Shown here one piece after another: positions 21,252 to 31,117 of a DNA stretch of 64,000 nt. The stretch covers positions 7,130,001-7,194,000 of the forward strand of contig JAETXT010000001.1 in NCBI GenBank assembly GCA_019188255.1, read 5' to 3'. The position numbers were made by a program, and so were the translations under genes. The stretch comes from Verticillium longisporum. Its lineage: Eukaryota > Ascomycota > Sordariomycetes > Glomerellales > Plectosphaerellaceae. Numbering within the stretch: position 1 is the first letter of the stretch; each line of letters opens with the position of its first letter. The notes under the pieces are model-generated. The model made no database searches, was not told the origin of the DNA, and worked only from the letters and a program-made list of their open reading frames with translations.

Positions 21252-22933
21252 ATAGTTCTAGCCTAGGAAATTAAAGGAGTCCCTTAGTAGTATATCCGAT
21301 ATATTTAGTAAATCGGCCGATTTTATATAAATATAATCTTTAAGTTTCTAAATTTTAGGAAGCTCTATAATTATTTTTAGGTTTTTATTACTAATTATAT
21401 TACTAGTAGTTATATTATTATTACCTTTAATTAGAGGTAAAGCTATTATTTTATTTATTTCTAAATTAAATAATTTAAAGTGTTCTAAATTTAGAAGGTC
21501 CTTTTCTATTATTAAAAGTATAGATATAGGAGTAATAAATTTATTTTCTAATATATATATATCTCTAGTCTAGATAATCTTCCTAGATTAAATATTATAT
21601 ATTTTATAGTTATAATCGTCTATACCTATTAAGACGGGTTTACTAGCTCTTTCGTCTAGTTTCTTTATTAAAGGTTCTTTATTTTTATAATAAGCTATAG
21701 AACCCTATATTTTTATCTTATCGATATTAAGTATTTTATTTTCTTTTAATTTATAAGGTATTTTAAACCCTATAGAGCTATTAGGAGTTCTAATATATAT
21801 ATATATAGTAATATACGCTATATCTCCTTATAGATATAAGGGTAATCCTAAGTAGAAAATTAGGGACTTTATTTTATCTATTATAGTCCTTATAGCTCGT
21901 TCTATAAACCCTTATAGTTTATAAGTATATAGTAGTTTTATTATATATTTTACTCCTATAAGTATATTTTTAACGCTTTTATTTATAAATTCTTTACTAT
22001 TATCGGTATTAAATTCCTTTATTTTATAATTAAGCTTATTATTTTCTATTTCTTAGCGGAACCTATTAAGCTTATTAGAAATGATTTCTTTTAATTTATT
22101 AAATAATAGGAATATCTAGATATATTTAATATTTTTATCTTTTATAAAGAGAATCCATTTTTTATTATTATAAGTTATAGGGGTTATAGGACCTACTAGG
22201 TCTACGTATAGATTCTCTAGGTATATATATTCTTTATATTTATTAAGGGATATCTTATTTATTATATTAATAAATTTACCCCTTTTATAAGCTTTATAAT
22301 TTTCTATTTTATATATAGCTATAATATCTATAAGCCTCTTATATATAGATTTTAGGGCCTTTATATTATAGTATATAAATCAGGTATATAAAGTATAAAC
22401 CTCTTCTAAAGATATTATAGTACTAGATTTAAGTTTATTATTAGTCCTTATTTTATATATATTATTATAGAGGATATTCTACTTTAATTCTTAATTATTC
22501 TTAAACCTATTATATTTATTCTTTTAAAGATTATTAAATATAGTTCGAAATCTAGACTTATTAATAGATTTTATATTATATTTAAGAACTAAAGTAGAAG
22601 TCTAATATAGATTTATTTAATTATTTCCTCTAGTATATAAATAACCTATTTTATCTAAAATAGGTAGACTAATTATATTAATACCTAATTAAGGTATATA
22701 AAAATAATCTTTTAATATTATATCTTTAAAAGTATCTTTTAAATATATAATAATATCGCTTAAGCCCTCTAGGGATATAGAACTAGCTTTTCCCTAAGAA
22801 GCCTTTAAATTATTATATTTTTAGAAATAATTAAAAAAAAATTTATTTAAAATTATATAAATTATAGTAATAATATCTATAATAAAACTAATATTAATAC
22901 TAGAATTTTCTACTTTATTAACTAGATTATCTA
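21252..22933 (-). mobile_element. RIP-mutated Ty1/copia relic 2, integrase part
   Basis: On the minus strand, after allowing for RIP, a copia integrase core is legible at about 22,330 down to 21,690: a 'YLDLVGPI.P' block, then 'K..I.FIKD', an 'FNTDNSKEFI' block and a 'GFIERAIRTI' block, the typical D-D-E neighbourhood. The following 400 bp hold the linker toward RT. The RT itself is missing: the relic is cut off at 21,251 by element C, and the other side of C (14,407) belongs to a different copia family. The relic continues right of the pogo elements at 26,684. Confidence 0.62.
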
Positions 22934-22935
22934 TA

Positions 22936-24795
22936 ACGTGCATGATAAGCAAGTGGGCCAAACAAGCAAGTGGGCCACCTGACGACGAAAACGCGACCTT
23001 CTTACGTTAACCATTAATTCCTCCACCAACAACGATGTCTCCGCCCTCACAAGAACGTCAATTACAGCTTGCTCTTCAGGCTATTCAAAATGACCCAGAT
23101 CTCAGTATACGCGCTGCGACAAATATCTTTGGTGTTCCCCGAATGACCTTGACGCGTCGACTACGCGGTATTACTTCGCAACGCGACAGGATCCCCCTCA
23201 ATCGAAATTTGACGGAGCTCGAGGAGTTAACGATTGTTCAATACATACTTGAGCTAAATTCCCGAGCATTTCCTCCCCGGCTTTGTGAGGTTGAAGATAT
23301 GGCTAATCGACTGCTAGCCGACCGCGACGCGCCGAGTGTCGGGAAGCGCTGGGCCTCAAACTTCGTCAGGCGACAACCAGAGCTTAAGACGCGTTTCTTT
23401 CGCAGATATGACTATCAGAGAGCCCAATGCGAAGATCCCGAGGCAATTCGCGATTGGTTCGCGCTCGTAAAGAACACAATCGCCAAATACGGTATCGCGG
23501 AGCCTGATATCTATAACTTCGATGAGACTGGGTTTATGATGGGCGTTATCGGGTCCGGAATGGTCGTTACGAACGCCGAAAGACGTTCTAATACGAAAAT
23601 GGTCCAACCAGGAGGTCGGGAATGGGTGACAGTGATCCAAGGCGTTGGCGCAGACGGGTGGTGTGTCCCGCCGTTCATCATTATGGCGGGCAAAAATCAC
23701 CTCTCAAGCTGGTACGAAGACAGCCCTCTACCTCACGACTGGGTAATCGCTACGACAGACAAAGGCTGGACAACAAATGAGAAAGGTCTAGAATGGATTC
23801 AGCATTTTGACAAGCATACCAAGCCCCGTCGGTCGGCCGGATATCGCCTCCTTATCCTAGATGGGCACCAAAGTCACCATTCCGTTGAGTTCGAGCTCTA
23901 CTGCAAGGAAAACAACATCATTACGGTATGCATGCCTCCCCATTCATCTCACCTACTTCAACCTCTTGATGTTGGCTGTTTTGGCCCGCTAAAGCAGGCC
24001 TACGGTCGGCAAATTGAGAAGAAGATGAGGGCAGGTACAAGCCACATCACGAAGGAGGACTTCTTTCCCGCGTTTTTCGCAGCTTTCAAAGAAGCTATGA
24101 CGGAAAGGAATATCAAGGGGGTTCAGAGGTGCTGGGCTTGTCCCAATGAGCCCCGAAATTGTGGTTTCAAAGCTGGATGTGAAGCTACGGACACCGACGC
24201 CCGTCGAGGGGGTCCCCGATACATCAGAACCTTGGGTCTCCCAAACGCCTCACAACCCGATTGAAGCTAGCTGTCAGTCAGAGTTTATTAAAGGTCGAAT
24301 CGCCCGACACCAAGGAAGCTCTCCGACGTCGATTCTTAACGCTATAGACCACTTTACCAAGGGGACGCGTGGAATCATGCATCAACTCGCCCTATTGAAG
24401 TCGGAGAACCAGATCCTTCGAGACGAGAACGCGACACTCAGCAAGCGTCGGAGAGCTAAGAAAACACGTCTCAGGCAAGGAGGGAGTCTAACTCTAGGTG
24501 AGGGACAGGAGATACAAACCAATATCGAGGTTCAGGTCCAGATAAATGAGGAAACGCGTCAGAGAAGCAGTCGCCAACCAAGGGACGGGACGAAGAAACG
24601 GCGCTGCGGTGTCTGCGGCGAGCCTGGACATAATGCGCGAACTTGTCAGCTGGAGACGAGGGCTTCTGAAGAAGAGGATTTCAAGTAGTTTCAATTGATT
24701 TAAGGCGTTAGGGTTCACCGGGATGCTGCTGTCGTCGCATGGTCGTGGTCAGGTGGCCCACTTGCTTGTTTGGCCCACTTGCTTATCATGCACGT
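22936..24795 (+). mobile_element. pogo/Fot1-like DNA transposon P1
   Basis: 1,860 bp between TA duplications (22,934-22,935 and 24,796-24,797), with perfect 48-bp terminal inverted repeats (22,936-22,983 and 24,748-24,795) starting ACGTGCATGATAAGC. Each repeat contains the 14-mer AAGCAAGTGGGCCA twice, 17 bp apart, probable transposase binding sites. It encodes one transposase, broken by a frameshift. No RIP is visible, although it sits inside a RIP-destroyed copia relic. Confidence 0.93.
23035..24688 (+). pseudogene. Transposase of P1 (pogo/Fot1 family, frameshifted)
   Basis: DDE-type transposase of the Tc1/mariner-pogo superfamily, cutting and pasting P1 at TA. Starts MSPPSQERQLQLALQ. N-terminal psq-like helix-turn-helix (about residues 10-45), CENP-B-type DNA-binding domain (about 60-135), then the catalytic core with YNFDETGF, LLILDGHQSHHS and HLLQPLDVGCFGPLK (three Asp). 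After residue about 360 the frame breaks at the G run 24,117-24,121: compared with P2, two bases are missing (or one is extra). The other frame (from about 24,120 to the TAG at 24,686-24,688) continues the homology through a coiled coil to a C-terminal CCHC knuckle (CGVCGEPGHNARTC). With the shift allowed for, its length is about that of P2 (551 residues). Functional only if the break is an assembly error. Confidence 0.88.
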
Positions 24796-24820
24796 TATAT
24801 AATATATTAATATAGTTATA

Positions 24821-26681
24821 ACGTAATCCACAAGCGAGTGGTTCACCCATGCGAGTGGTTCACTTCACCCCGACCCGACAAACATTCCGAGGAAAACCTC
24901 AACCCAAACGCCGTAAATCAATTAAAATCACTCCTCCTCGTCTTTTGCAGACGATGAGATAGCTACCTGACAAGTTCTCGCGTTGTGGCCGGTCTTCCCG
25001 CATACGCTACAGCATCGTTTCTTCGGCTGGGACCACGACGCGGGACCCGGGTTCTGCAGCGTTTCCTCTTTTATCTGGATATCTACTTCCTTCTGAGCAA
25101 TCTTGTCCTGTCCCTCGCCTACAGCCATGCTTCCTCCTTCCCGGAGACGTAGCTTTTTGGCCCTCCGGCGTCGGCTTAGTGTAGCATTTTCCTCTCGAAG
25201 GATCATAACCTCTGACTTCAAAAGAGCGATCTGGTGCATAACACCCCGCGTCCCCTTCGCAAGATAGTCAACAGCATCTAAAATTGACGTTGGGGAGCTT
25301 CCCTGGTGGCGTGAGATTCGCCCTTTGATGAAGTCAGTCTGGGAACCTGCCTCGAGCAGGTTAGTGGGCGTCTTAGAGACCCAAGAATCACGCTCCCCGT
25401 GGGACGTCCCCGGAGGCGTCGTCGTCCTCAACCTCACATCCAGCTTTGACAGGACTGTTTCCGGGTTATGGGGGACAAGCCCCGCTCCTCGAAAGCCTCC
25501 CTGGATGTTTTTTTCTGTCATTGCTTGCTGAAATGCAGCCGAAAACGCCGGGAAGAAGTCCTCTTTGCTGATGTGCGTTGTACCCGCCCTCATCCTATCC
25601 TCGATTTGCCGACCGTATGCTTTCTTTAGTGGGCCAAAACACCCAACATCGAGAGGCTGGAGTAGATGTGACGAATGAGGAGGCATACAGAGTGTGATGA
25701 TGTTGTTCTCCTTGCAGTAGAGTTCGAAGTCGACCGAGTGGTGACTTTCGTGGCCATCCAGGATCAGTAGGCGATAACCGCCCGAAGTACGGGACTTTGT
25801 ATGCCTGTCAAAATGCCGAATCCATTCCAGACCAATATCATTCGTCGTCCAGCCGTTTGGAGATGTTGCGATTCTCCAGTCGCGAGAAATCGCGTCGTCC
25901 TGGTACCAGCTCGAGAGGTGGTACTTGCCCGAAACCACGATGAACGGCGGGACGGAGAAACCCAACGCGCCAACGCCCTGGATCACCGTAACCCATTCCC
26001 GGTTGCCTGGCTGCCTCATCTTCACATTGGACCGTCTTTCCGAACTGGTCACGACCATTCCGTTGGCGATAACGCCCATCTGGAAGCCGGTCTCGTCAAA
26101 GTTGTACATGTCAGCCTCTTGGATGCCGTACTTGGCGATCATGTTATGCACGAGGCGGAACCACGCGTTTATCGCGTCCGGATCTTCGCATTGGGCCCTC
26201 TTGTAGTCGTACTTGCGAAAGAAACGCGTCCGGAGCTCTGGTTGCCGTTTGACGAAGTTTGCGGCCCAGTTCTTCCCGACGCGTGGCGCGTCACGGTCGG
26301 CAAGCAGGCGATTCGCCATATCTCCGACCTCACCCAACCGGGGAGGGTAAGATCGCGCATCTAGGTCAAGGATATATTCGACAATAGTTTTCTCTTCTAG
26401 TACTGTTAATTTGGCAGAATTGGGCGGGCTTTCGCGTCGGGAGGGTTTGCCCTTCTGGCGTCGGAGGAGCGTCGTTAAGGGGACGGTGTAGATCCTCGCA
26501 GCACTCCGGGCGCTTAGGTTCGGGTCATTGTCCATAGCTTGGATAGCAAGGAATAATTGACCTTCTTTTGAAAGAGTCTCCATCGCGGGCGGAGGTGGAA
26601 TCTGTAGAATTCAGGTGTAGGTCGTGGGCCCGGGCGAAGTGAACCACTCGCTTGGGTGAACCACTCGCTTGTGGATTACGT
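24821..26681 (-). mobile_element. pogo/Fot1-like DNA transposon P2, apparently intact
   Basis: 1,861 bp between TA duplications (24,819-24,820 and 26,682-26,683), with 46-bp inverted repeats carrying one mismatch and starting ACGTAATCCACAAGCGAG. Each repeat holds GCGAGTGGTTCAC twice at 17-bp spacing, the same architecture as P1 with different bases. Placed tail to tail with P1, 25 bp apart. It contains a complete transposase frame, so it may be autonomous. Confidence 0.94.
24928..26583 (-). CDS. Transposase of P2 (pogo/Fot1 family), complete
   Basis: 551 residues without interruption from the ATG at 26,583. Psq-like helix-turn-helix (SARSAARIYTVPLTTLLRRQ), CENP-B-like domain (to about residue 135, ending FFRKYDYKRAQCED), DDD catalytic core (YNFDETGF, LLILDGHESHHS, HLLQPLDVGCFGPLK), a leucine-rich coiled coil (about 440-480, MHQIALLKSEVMILREEN) and a CCHC zinc knuckle near the C-terminus (CSVCGKTGHNARTC). 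The knuckle is known mostly from retroviral Gag. P1 has the same. Homologous to P1 along its whole length but clearly another subfamily. Binds the repeated motifs in its terminal repeats by inference. Confidence 0.92.
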   Translation of the reverse strand: METLSKEGQLFLAIQAMDNDPNLSARSAARIYTVPLTTLLRRQKGKPSRRESPPNSAKLTVLEEKTIVEYILDLDARSYPPRLGEVGDMANRLLADRDAPRVGKNWAANFVKRQPELRTRFFRKYDYKRAQCEDPDAINAWFRLVHNMIAKYGIQEADMYNFDETGFQMGVIANGMVVTSSERRSNVKMRQPGNREWVTVIQGVGALGFSVPPFIVVSGKYHLSSWYQDDAISRDWRIATSPNGWTTNDIGLEWIRHFDRHTKSRTSGGYRLLILDGHESHHSVDFELYCKENNIITLCMPPHSSHLLQPLDVGCFGPLKKAYGRQIEDRMRAGTTHISKEDFFPAFSAAFQQAMTEKNIQGGFRGAGLVPHNPETVLSKLDVRLRTTTPPGTSHGERDSWVSKTPTNLLEAGSQTDFIKGRISRHQGSSPTSILDAVDYLAKGTRGVMHQIALLKSEVMILREENATLSRRRRAKKLRLREGGSMAVGEGQDKIAQKEVDIQIKEETLQNPGPASWSQPKKRCCSVCGKTGHNARTCQVAISSSAKDEEE

Positions 26682-26683
26682 TA

Positions 26684-27660
26684 GTATAATATATTAAAGG
26701 CTATATTTACTTTAGGATTTTTATCTATTTAGTTTCCGATTTAAATTTCTTTAAAGGTTATTAAATCTTTATTATCTTCTTCTTCTTCTATAATTATATC
26801 CTCTTTAATAGAAGGGTTTTTATAGTTTTCTTTATACCCTAAGACTATTAAAGCTATTTATTTATTTTTCCCTTTTTTCCCTAGGATTTATTTTATCTTT
26901 ATTATTATTATTAAAAGAATTAGAAGGATTTTCTAGGTTTTTCTAGGACGAGGGATATTTCTAAGGGTATAGGAAAAAGTAGTCTTCTTCTATATAATTT
27001 TTTATTTTATAATATTTATAAAATATACCCTTAGTCTTTTTCTAGGGTTTTTTAGTTATTCTTAAGGGCTTTTTAATTCCCTAAAGAATTAAAATTTTCC
27101 TTTTATTTTTCTAAGACCTATTAGAATCTAGAAAGGAGGATATAATTTTTTCTAATAAATAACTAAAAGGATCTTAACGAAGAGCTTATATTATATAAAT
27201 TATAGTACTCTCGTTTCTATCCTATATTTTATATAAGACCTAGGCTTTTATTATTTATTCTAGAAAGTTTAATTTTCTATTCTTTAATTCCTCTAATAAT
27301 TCTATAACTTTATAAAAGAAGTTTTCTATAGAATTAAAATTAGAGGGATCTAGAGCGAAAAGCGATATTAAAACGTCGAAATCGGCTTAAAAACCTTTTA
27401 ATTTATATAGCTTTTATAATTTTTTCTAGATTTCTAAGGGATCTAATAAGCTATTAACCTAAATAAGTAAGCCTATATCTAGGGTATTTAATATATTCCC
27501 TATAACCTTAAGGGCCTTTATATATTTTTCTTTAATTAAATTAATAGGAAGAGGTTTAATAACTTCTTCTAATTTAATTCCCTAAGATAGGAAAAAAGAC
27601 CTAACTTATATAGTCTAAATCTTATATCTATTATTACCCTTAAGCTTCTAAAAGGATAGC
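26684..27660 (-). mobile_element. RIP-mutated Ty1/copia relic 2, gag part
   Basis: Continuation of the relic at 21,252-22,933 after the two pogo insertions. On the minus strand at about 27,030 down to 26,970 a CCHC knuckle is legible once TAT is read as TGT and TAT/TAC as mutated CAT/CAC codons (pattern C-x2-C-x4-H-x4-C). Upstream (27,040-27,600) is AT-rich coding-like DNA consistent with gag. The start and LTR are not identified. Confidence 0.5.
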
Positions 27661-29335
27661 TTAAAAGTACTTTTATCTATAACTAGAAAGCGTTAAAGAG
27701 GTATTATAATATAATAAAGTATAATATATTAACAAAGATTATTTAAAAACGAGAAGAAGTATTAAAATAAAAAGTATATTAATAAAAAGAGGATCTTCTA
27801 ATAATTCTTATATTTAAAGAAGAACCTTATAGATAAAGAGATAATAGTATAAGAGGCTATTAAAGTATAAGTATAAGTATAATTAAAAGTTAAATTAATA
27901 ATTACGATTACTTAACGAGGAGAGGAGCTATCGATATAAGAAGTATATTAAAAGATAGAAAATCTTCTAAAGATTAAGGATAAATTAATAGAAATTAAAA
28001 TAGTTTAATATATAATAACTAAGAAGAGGTTAAAGTTATTAAATAATTAAAGAACTATTATCTCGATCGTTTATAATTCGATTTCGAAGTAAATCGGAAA
28101 TCTAGGCTTATAACCTAATAATATATATCGTAATCGATATAGGAGGTATTAAGTAACGATTAAGGGTATAGCTTAATTATAGAATAAAGAGATAATAATA
28201 GATAAAAGGAAGGGAGAGATAAAAATAACTATATCTCTAGAAGGAGATATTAAATTAAGAAATAGATCGAAGATTCTTATAGCCTTTAACGAGAGCTATA
28301 AAATAATATATTTTTCGTTTAGATCGAAGGTAAATAAGTTAAAGGGTAATTAGAAGAAGGTTATAATTAATTAAGAGAAGTACTTAGATTAATCCTAATA
28401 GGAGTAAAGCGTATCTTAGAAGGTATCCGTTCCTAATAATTAAGAATATATAAATTAGATAAGAATTATTACGTAAAAAGGACTTACGAATATAATTAGA
28501 ATTAGATAATTATTAAGATCTAAAAACCTAAAAAATAGATCTAGGGGGTAGCCTCTATATATAATAGACTAACCCTTAGTAGCTATGCGTAGATAAGGCG
28601 CTTAGACTACCTCTAGACCTACGGGGAAGTAGAGTCGGATTTTAACTCTAGCTAATAAGGTATAAGAGAACTTAAATGCTTATTACTATAGGACGGCTCG
28701 ATAGAATATTATAAAAATTATACTATTCTATAGCTACGATTTTTCTCTATTTTATAATATATATATCGTTATAGTTTAGCTTTTATTTAAGCTACTAGAG
28801 TAATTATAAGACTCTAACCCTTATAACTCCTATAGTAATTAATCTAAATCTTATTTTATATTTATTATAATAAGTATATAATGCTTTACGATATTATATC
28901 GTCTTAGAGTTATAACCTAAGCTTCTATAAATAGTAACCCTAACCCTCTAATAGTATTCCCCCTTCGGAAGCTACTAGGTCGTAATATTAAGATAGTAAT
29001 ATCTAGGATTTATAGCTTTTAGGAGTATATAAATTATAGTTTATATAATTAGCGAATTAAATAGGTATATCTAATTTACGTAGGTAGTAGTAACTTAGAG
29101 ATAGTATTAATTAACTATTAACTATATTATAAGCCTTATATTATATACCCTACCTATTTAGAGCCTATAAGTATAGCCGAAGCACTAGATTAAGGGTTTA
29201 TATAAATAGTAAAGCCCTCTTAATAATTATATTTATACCTTAATCTATACTATATTAAAAATTTAAATATCTAGCTTCACTATTACTAGAGATATAGAAC
29301 CCTATAAATTGCTATTTTTAGTATATCTTAGTGGG
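27661..29335. repeat. Unassigned RIP-mutated repeat DNA
   Basis: AT-rich, without usable frames. The stretch 28,000-28,550 is rich in purine runs and may come from gag or the 5' part of another retroelement. It contains the LTR fragment listed separately (28,834-28,987). The compartment ends at about 29,335, where base composition changes within a few dozen bases to GC-rich. Confidence 0.55.
28834..28987 (+). repeat. RIP-mutated LTR fragment, R-U5 part, third U3 type upstream
   Basis: Matches the last about 150 bp of the LTRs of element C, ending GGTCGTAATA. Similarity begins at AGTAATTAATC, the mutated form of AGTGATCAATC, the proposed RNA start. The sequence before it is unlike the U3 of type 1 or type 2. 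Confidence 0.72.
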
Positions 29336-29817
29336 CGGGTAGGGGGTAGGGGGACTTAAAGAGATGCTAGACCCTGAAGGGCATAATAGCCTCGAGGAAC
29401 GGACAGGCGTGGCTGACACTGTGGCTGACCAGCCACTAATTTGCGTCATATAGTGGCTTACCCTTTTGGCGGGGTCTAACGGTCTGCCAGACTGCCTGAT
29501 CAAACTGTCAGGGACTGCCGACAGCTGAACGATGCTCCGCCCCCGCGCGAGGCTCCCACCCGTCATGTGGTGCGAGAACCGGCCGACGAGGCCAAGACAC
29601 CAAAGTAACTCTTACGCTCTGTTAGACGCAGTCCTCCGACACATCGCCACTTCGATTCGATTTCGTCTCTCTCTCGTAAACACGTTGCGATCTCGAGACT
29701 CTGAGCGTTCGGCACTCATCCAATCGCGAAGACGGACCATTGCTTCCTCCCAACTAGCCACTTCCAACTTGTCCTGCACTTCCCCGCCATAAGCATCCCA
29801 ACCGCACGACGCCCATC
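29336..29817. other. DID2 upstream region at the compartment border
   Basis: GC-balanced DNA between the repeat compartment and the DID2 start codon, with CT-rich stretches in the last 150 bp (29,640-29,800) as usual in fungal leaders. No gene seen. Confidence 0.5.
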
Positions 29818-30719
29818 ATGAACAACCGACAGCTCGGTCGCGACATGCAGGTCGAGTTCCAGGCCAGGGTACGTTCTCTCCTTTTCGAGTATGCTCGGCG
29901 GCCTCGAAAAGCAGGACTCTTGTATCGCTCGTCACCCAACGCTGACGCCCGCCCGTAGTTCCAAGCGAAACAGGCCAGGAGAGAAGCCCAGAGGGCCGCC
30001 AAGCAGGATCCCATCCTGAAGAAGCAGATCCAGGACGTATGTATCCAAACTTCCCAACTGCGCACGCTGTACCCGACGCTTAGACCATGCGCACGGCAGC
30101 GCTGACAGCACCACTTGCAGCTCCTCAAGAACGGCGAGACCCAAAAAGCCTACCAGAAGGCCAAGATGCTCCTGTCCAAGCAGGCCCTCGCCCAGCAGAT
30201 GGACCAGATGGCCGACATGGCCGAGCTCTCGGCCGCCCAGATCCAGGCCAACAACTCGATGAACCGCATGACGCACATGATGGGCCAGTCCTCGCGGACC
30301 ATGTCCGTCGCGCAGAGGAACATGAACCCAGAGAAGGTGAGCCGCCCGCTGCCTGCCCCGCCCACCTGCCGCCGGTCTGCCTCAAAACCTGCCAACGTGT
30401 TTTACGCTGCCTTGGTACTCCCGCCCGCTGACCATGTCGCCCGCAGACCCTGGTCACCCTCGAGCAGTTCAAGCAGCAGAATGAAGAGTACGCCATGTCC
30501 AACGGCATCTATCAGGACGCCATCACCCAGTCCACGAGCACCCAGGTCTCCGAGGACGCCGTCCACGAGCTCCTCGGCAAGCTCGCCGACGACGCTGGCG
30601 TGCAGCTGAGCCAGCAGCTCGAGAGCGCCACCCCGGCCAAGGAGGAGCCCGCGCGCGAGGAGCCCACCGCCGAGGAGGAGGATGCCCTGCAGCAGAGGCT
30701 GCGCGCTCTGCGTGCATAG
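29818..30719 (+). CDS. DID2: ESCRT-III accessory protein Did2/CHMP1 (Vps46)
   Basis: Four exons: 29,818-29,868, 29,959-30,036, 30,121-30,336, 30,447-30,719, giving 205 residues, against 204 in yeast Did2. All introns are GT..AG and all junctions are phase 0. The Snf7-type helical core runs from about residue 10 to 150 (LLKNGETQKAYQKAKMLLSK, NSMNRMTHMMGQ). The C-terminus DALQQRLRALRA is the MIT-interacting motif that recruits the AAA ATPase Vps4, which takes apart ESCRT-III at endosomes. The variable stretch before it is Glu/Pro-rich. First gene after the repeat compartment, convergent with SKI2. Confidence 0.93.
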
Positions 30720-31117
30720 ACGCCGGCTGTGACTGGGGATATCTTGAGAGCTTGGAACACACACTCAAGAAGGAATGGGGATCTTTTTTCTGGCGTTACA
30801 TGGGCACGAGGAACGAATCGTGGATTGCAGGCAGATACGACGATGGCGGAAGCAGAGGGACCTTGAACTACATCTATCGTTTTTACCAGACTGACTGACG
30901 CTGGCTTTCTGATGGCCGCCATTACCTCTTCATGTATGAGGAACAGGCGACATGCGCAAATAAGTTTCTCGACAAAAGGAGTTTCACAAACGTGACGGAC
31001 GAACGATGAAACTCGAACAGTAAATAAGAGGTCTTCAGCATATATGCGTGATCAATCATCATCATCTACAATCCAATGCTTCCATCCGCCCCTATGCCCG
31101 TTTCCCAAATAACCCCT
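30720..31117. other. DID2/SKI2 convergent 3' region
   Basis: About 400 bp between two stop codons, shared by the 3' ends of both transcripts. No further feature recognised. Confidence 0.5.

Noticed and set aside
8820..28992. TTAAG following both the LTR at 8,824 and the LTR fragment at 28,987 as evidence of a shared insertion
   Set aside because: The pentamer is common in RIP DNA and the flanks beyond it differ.
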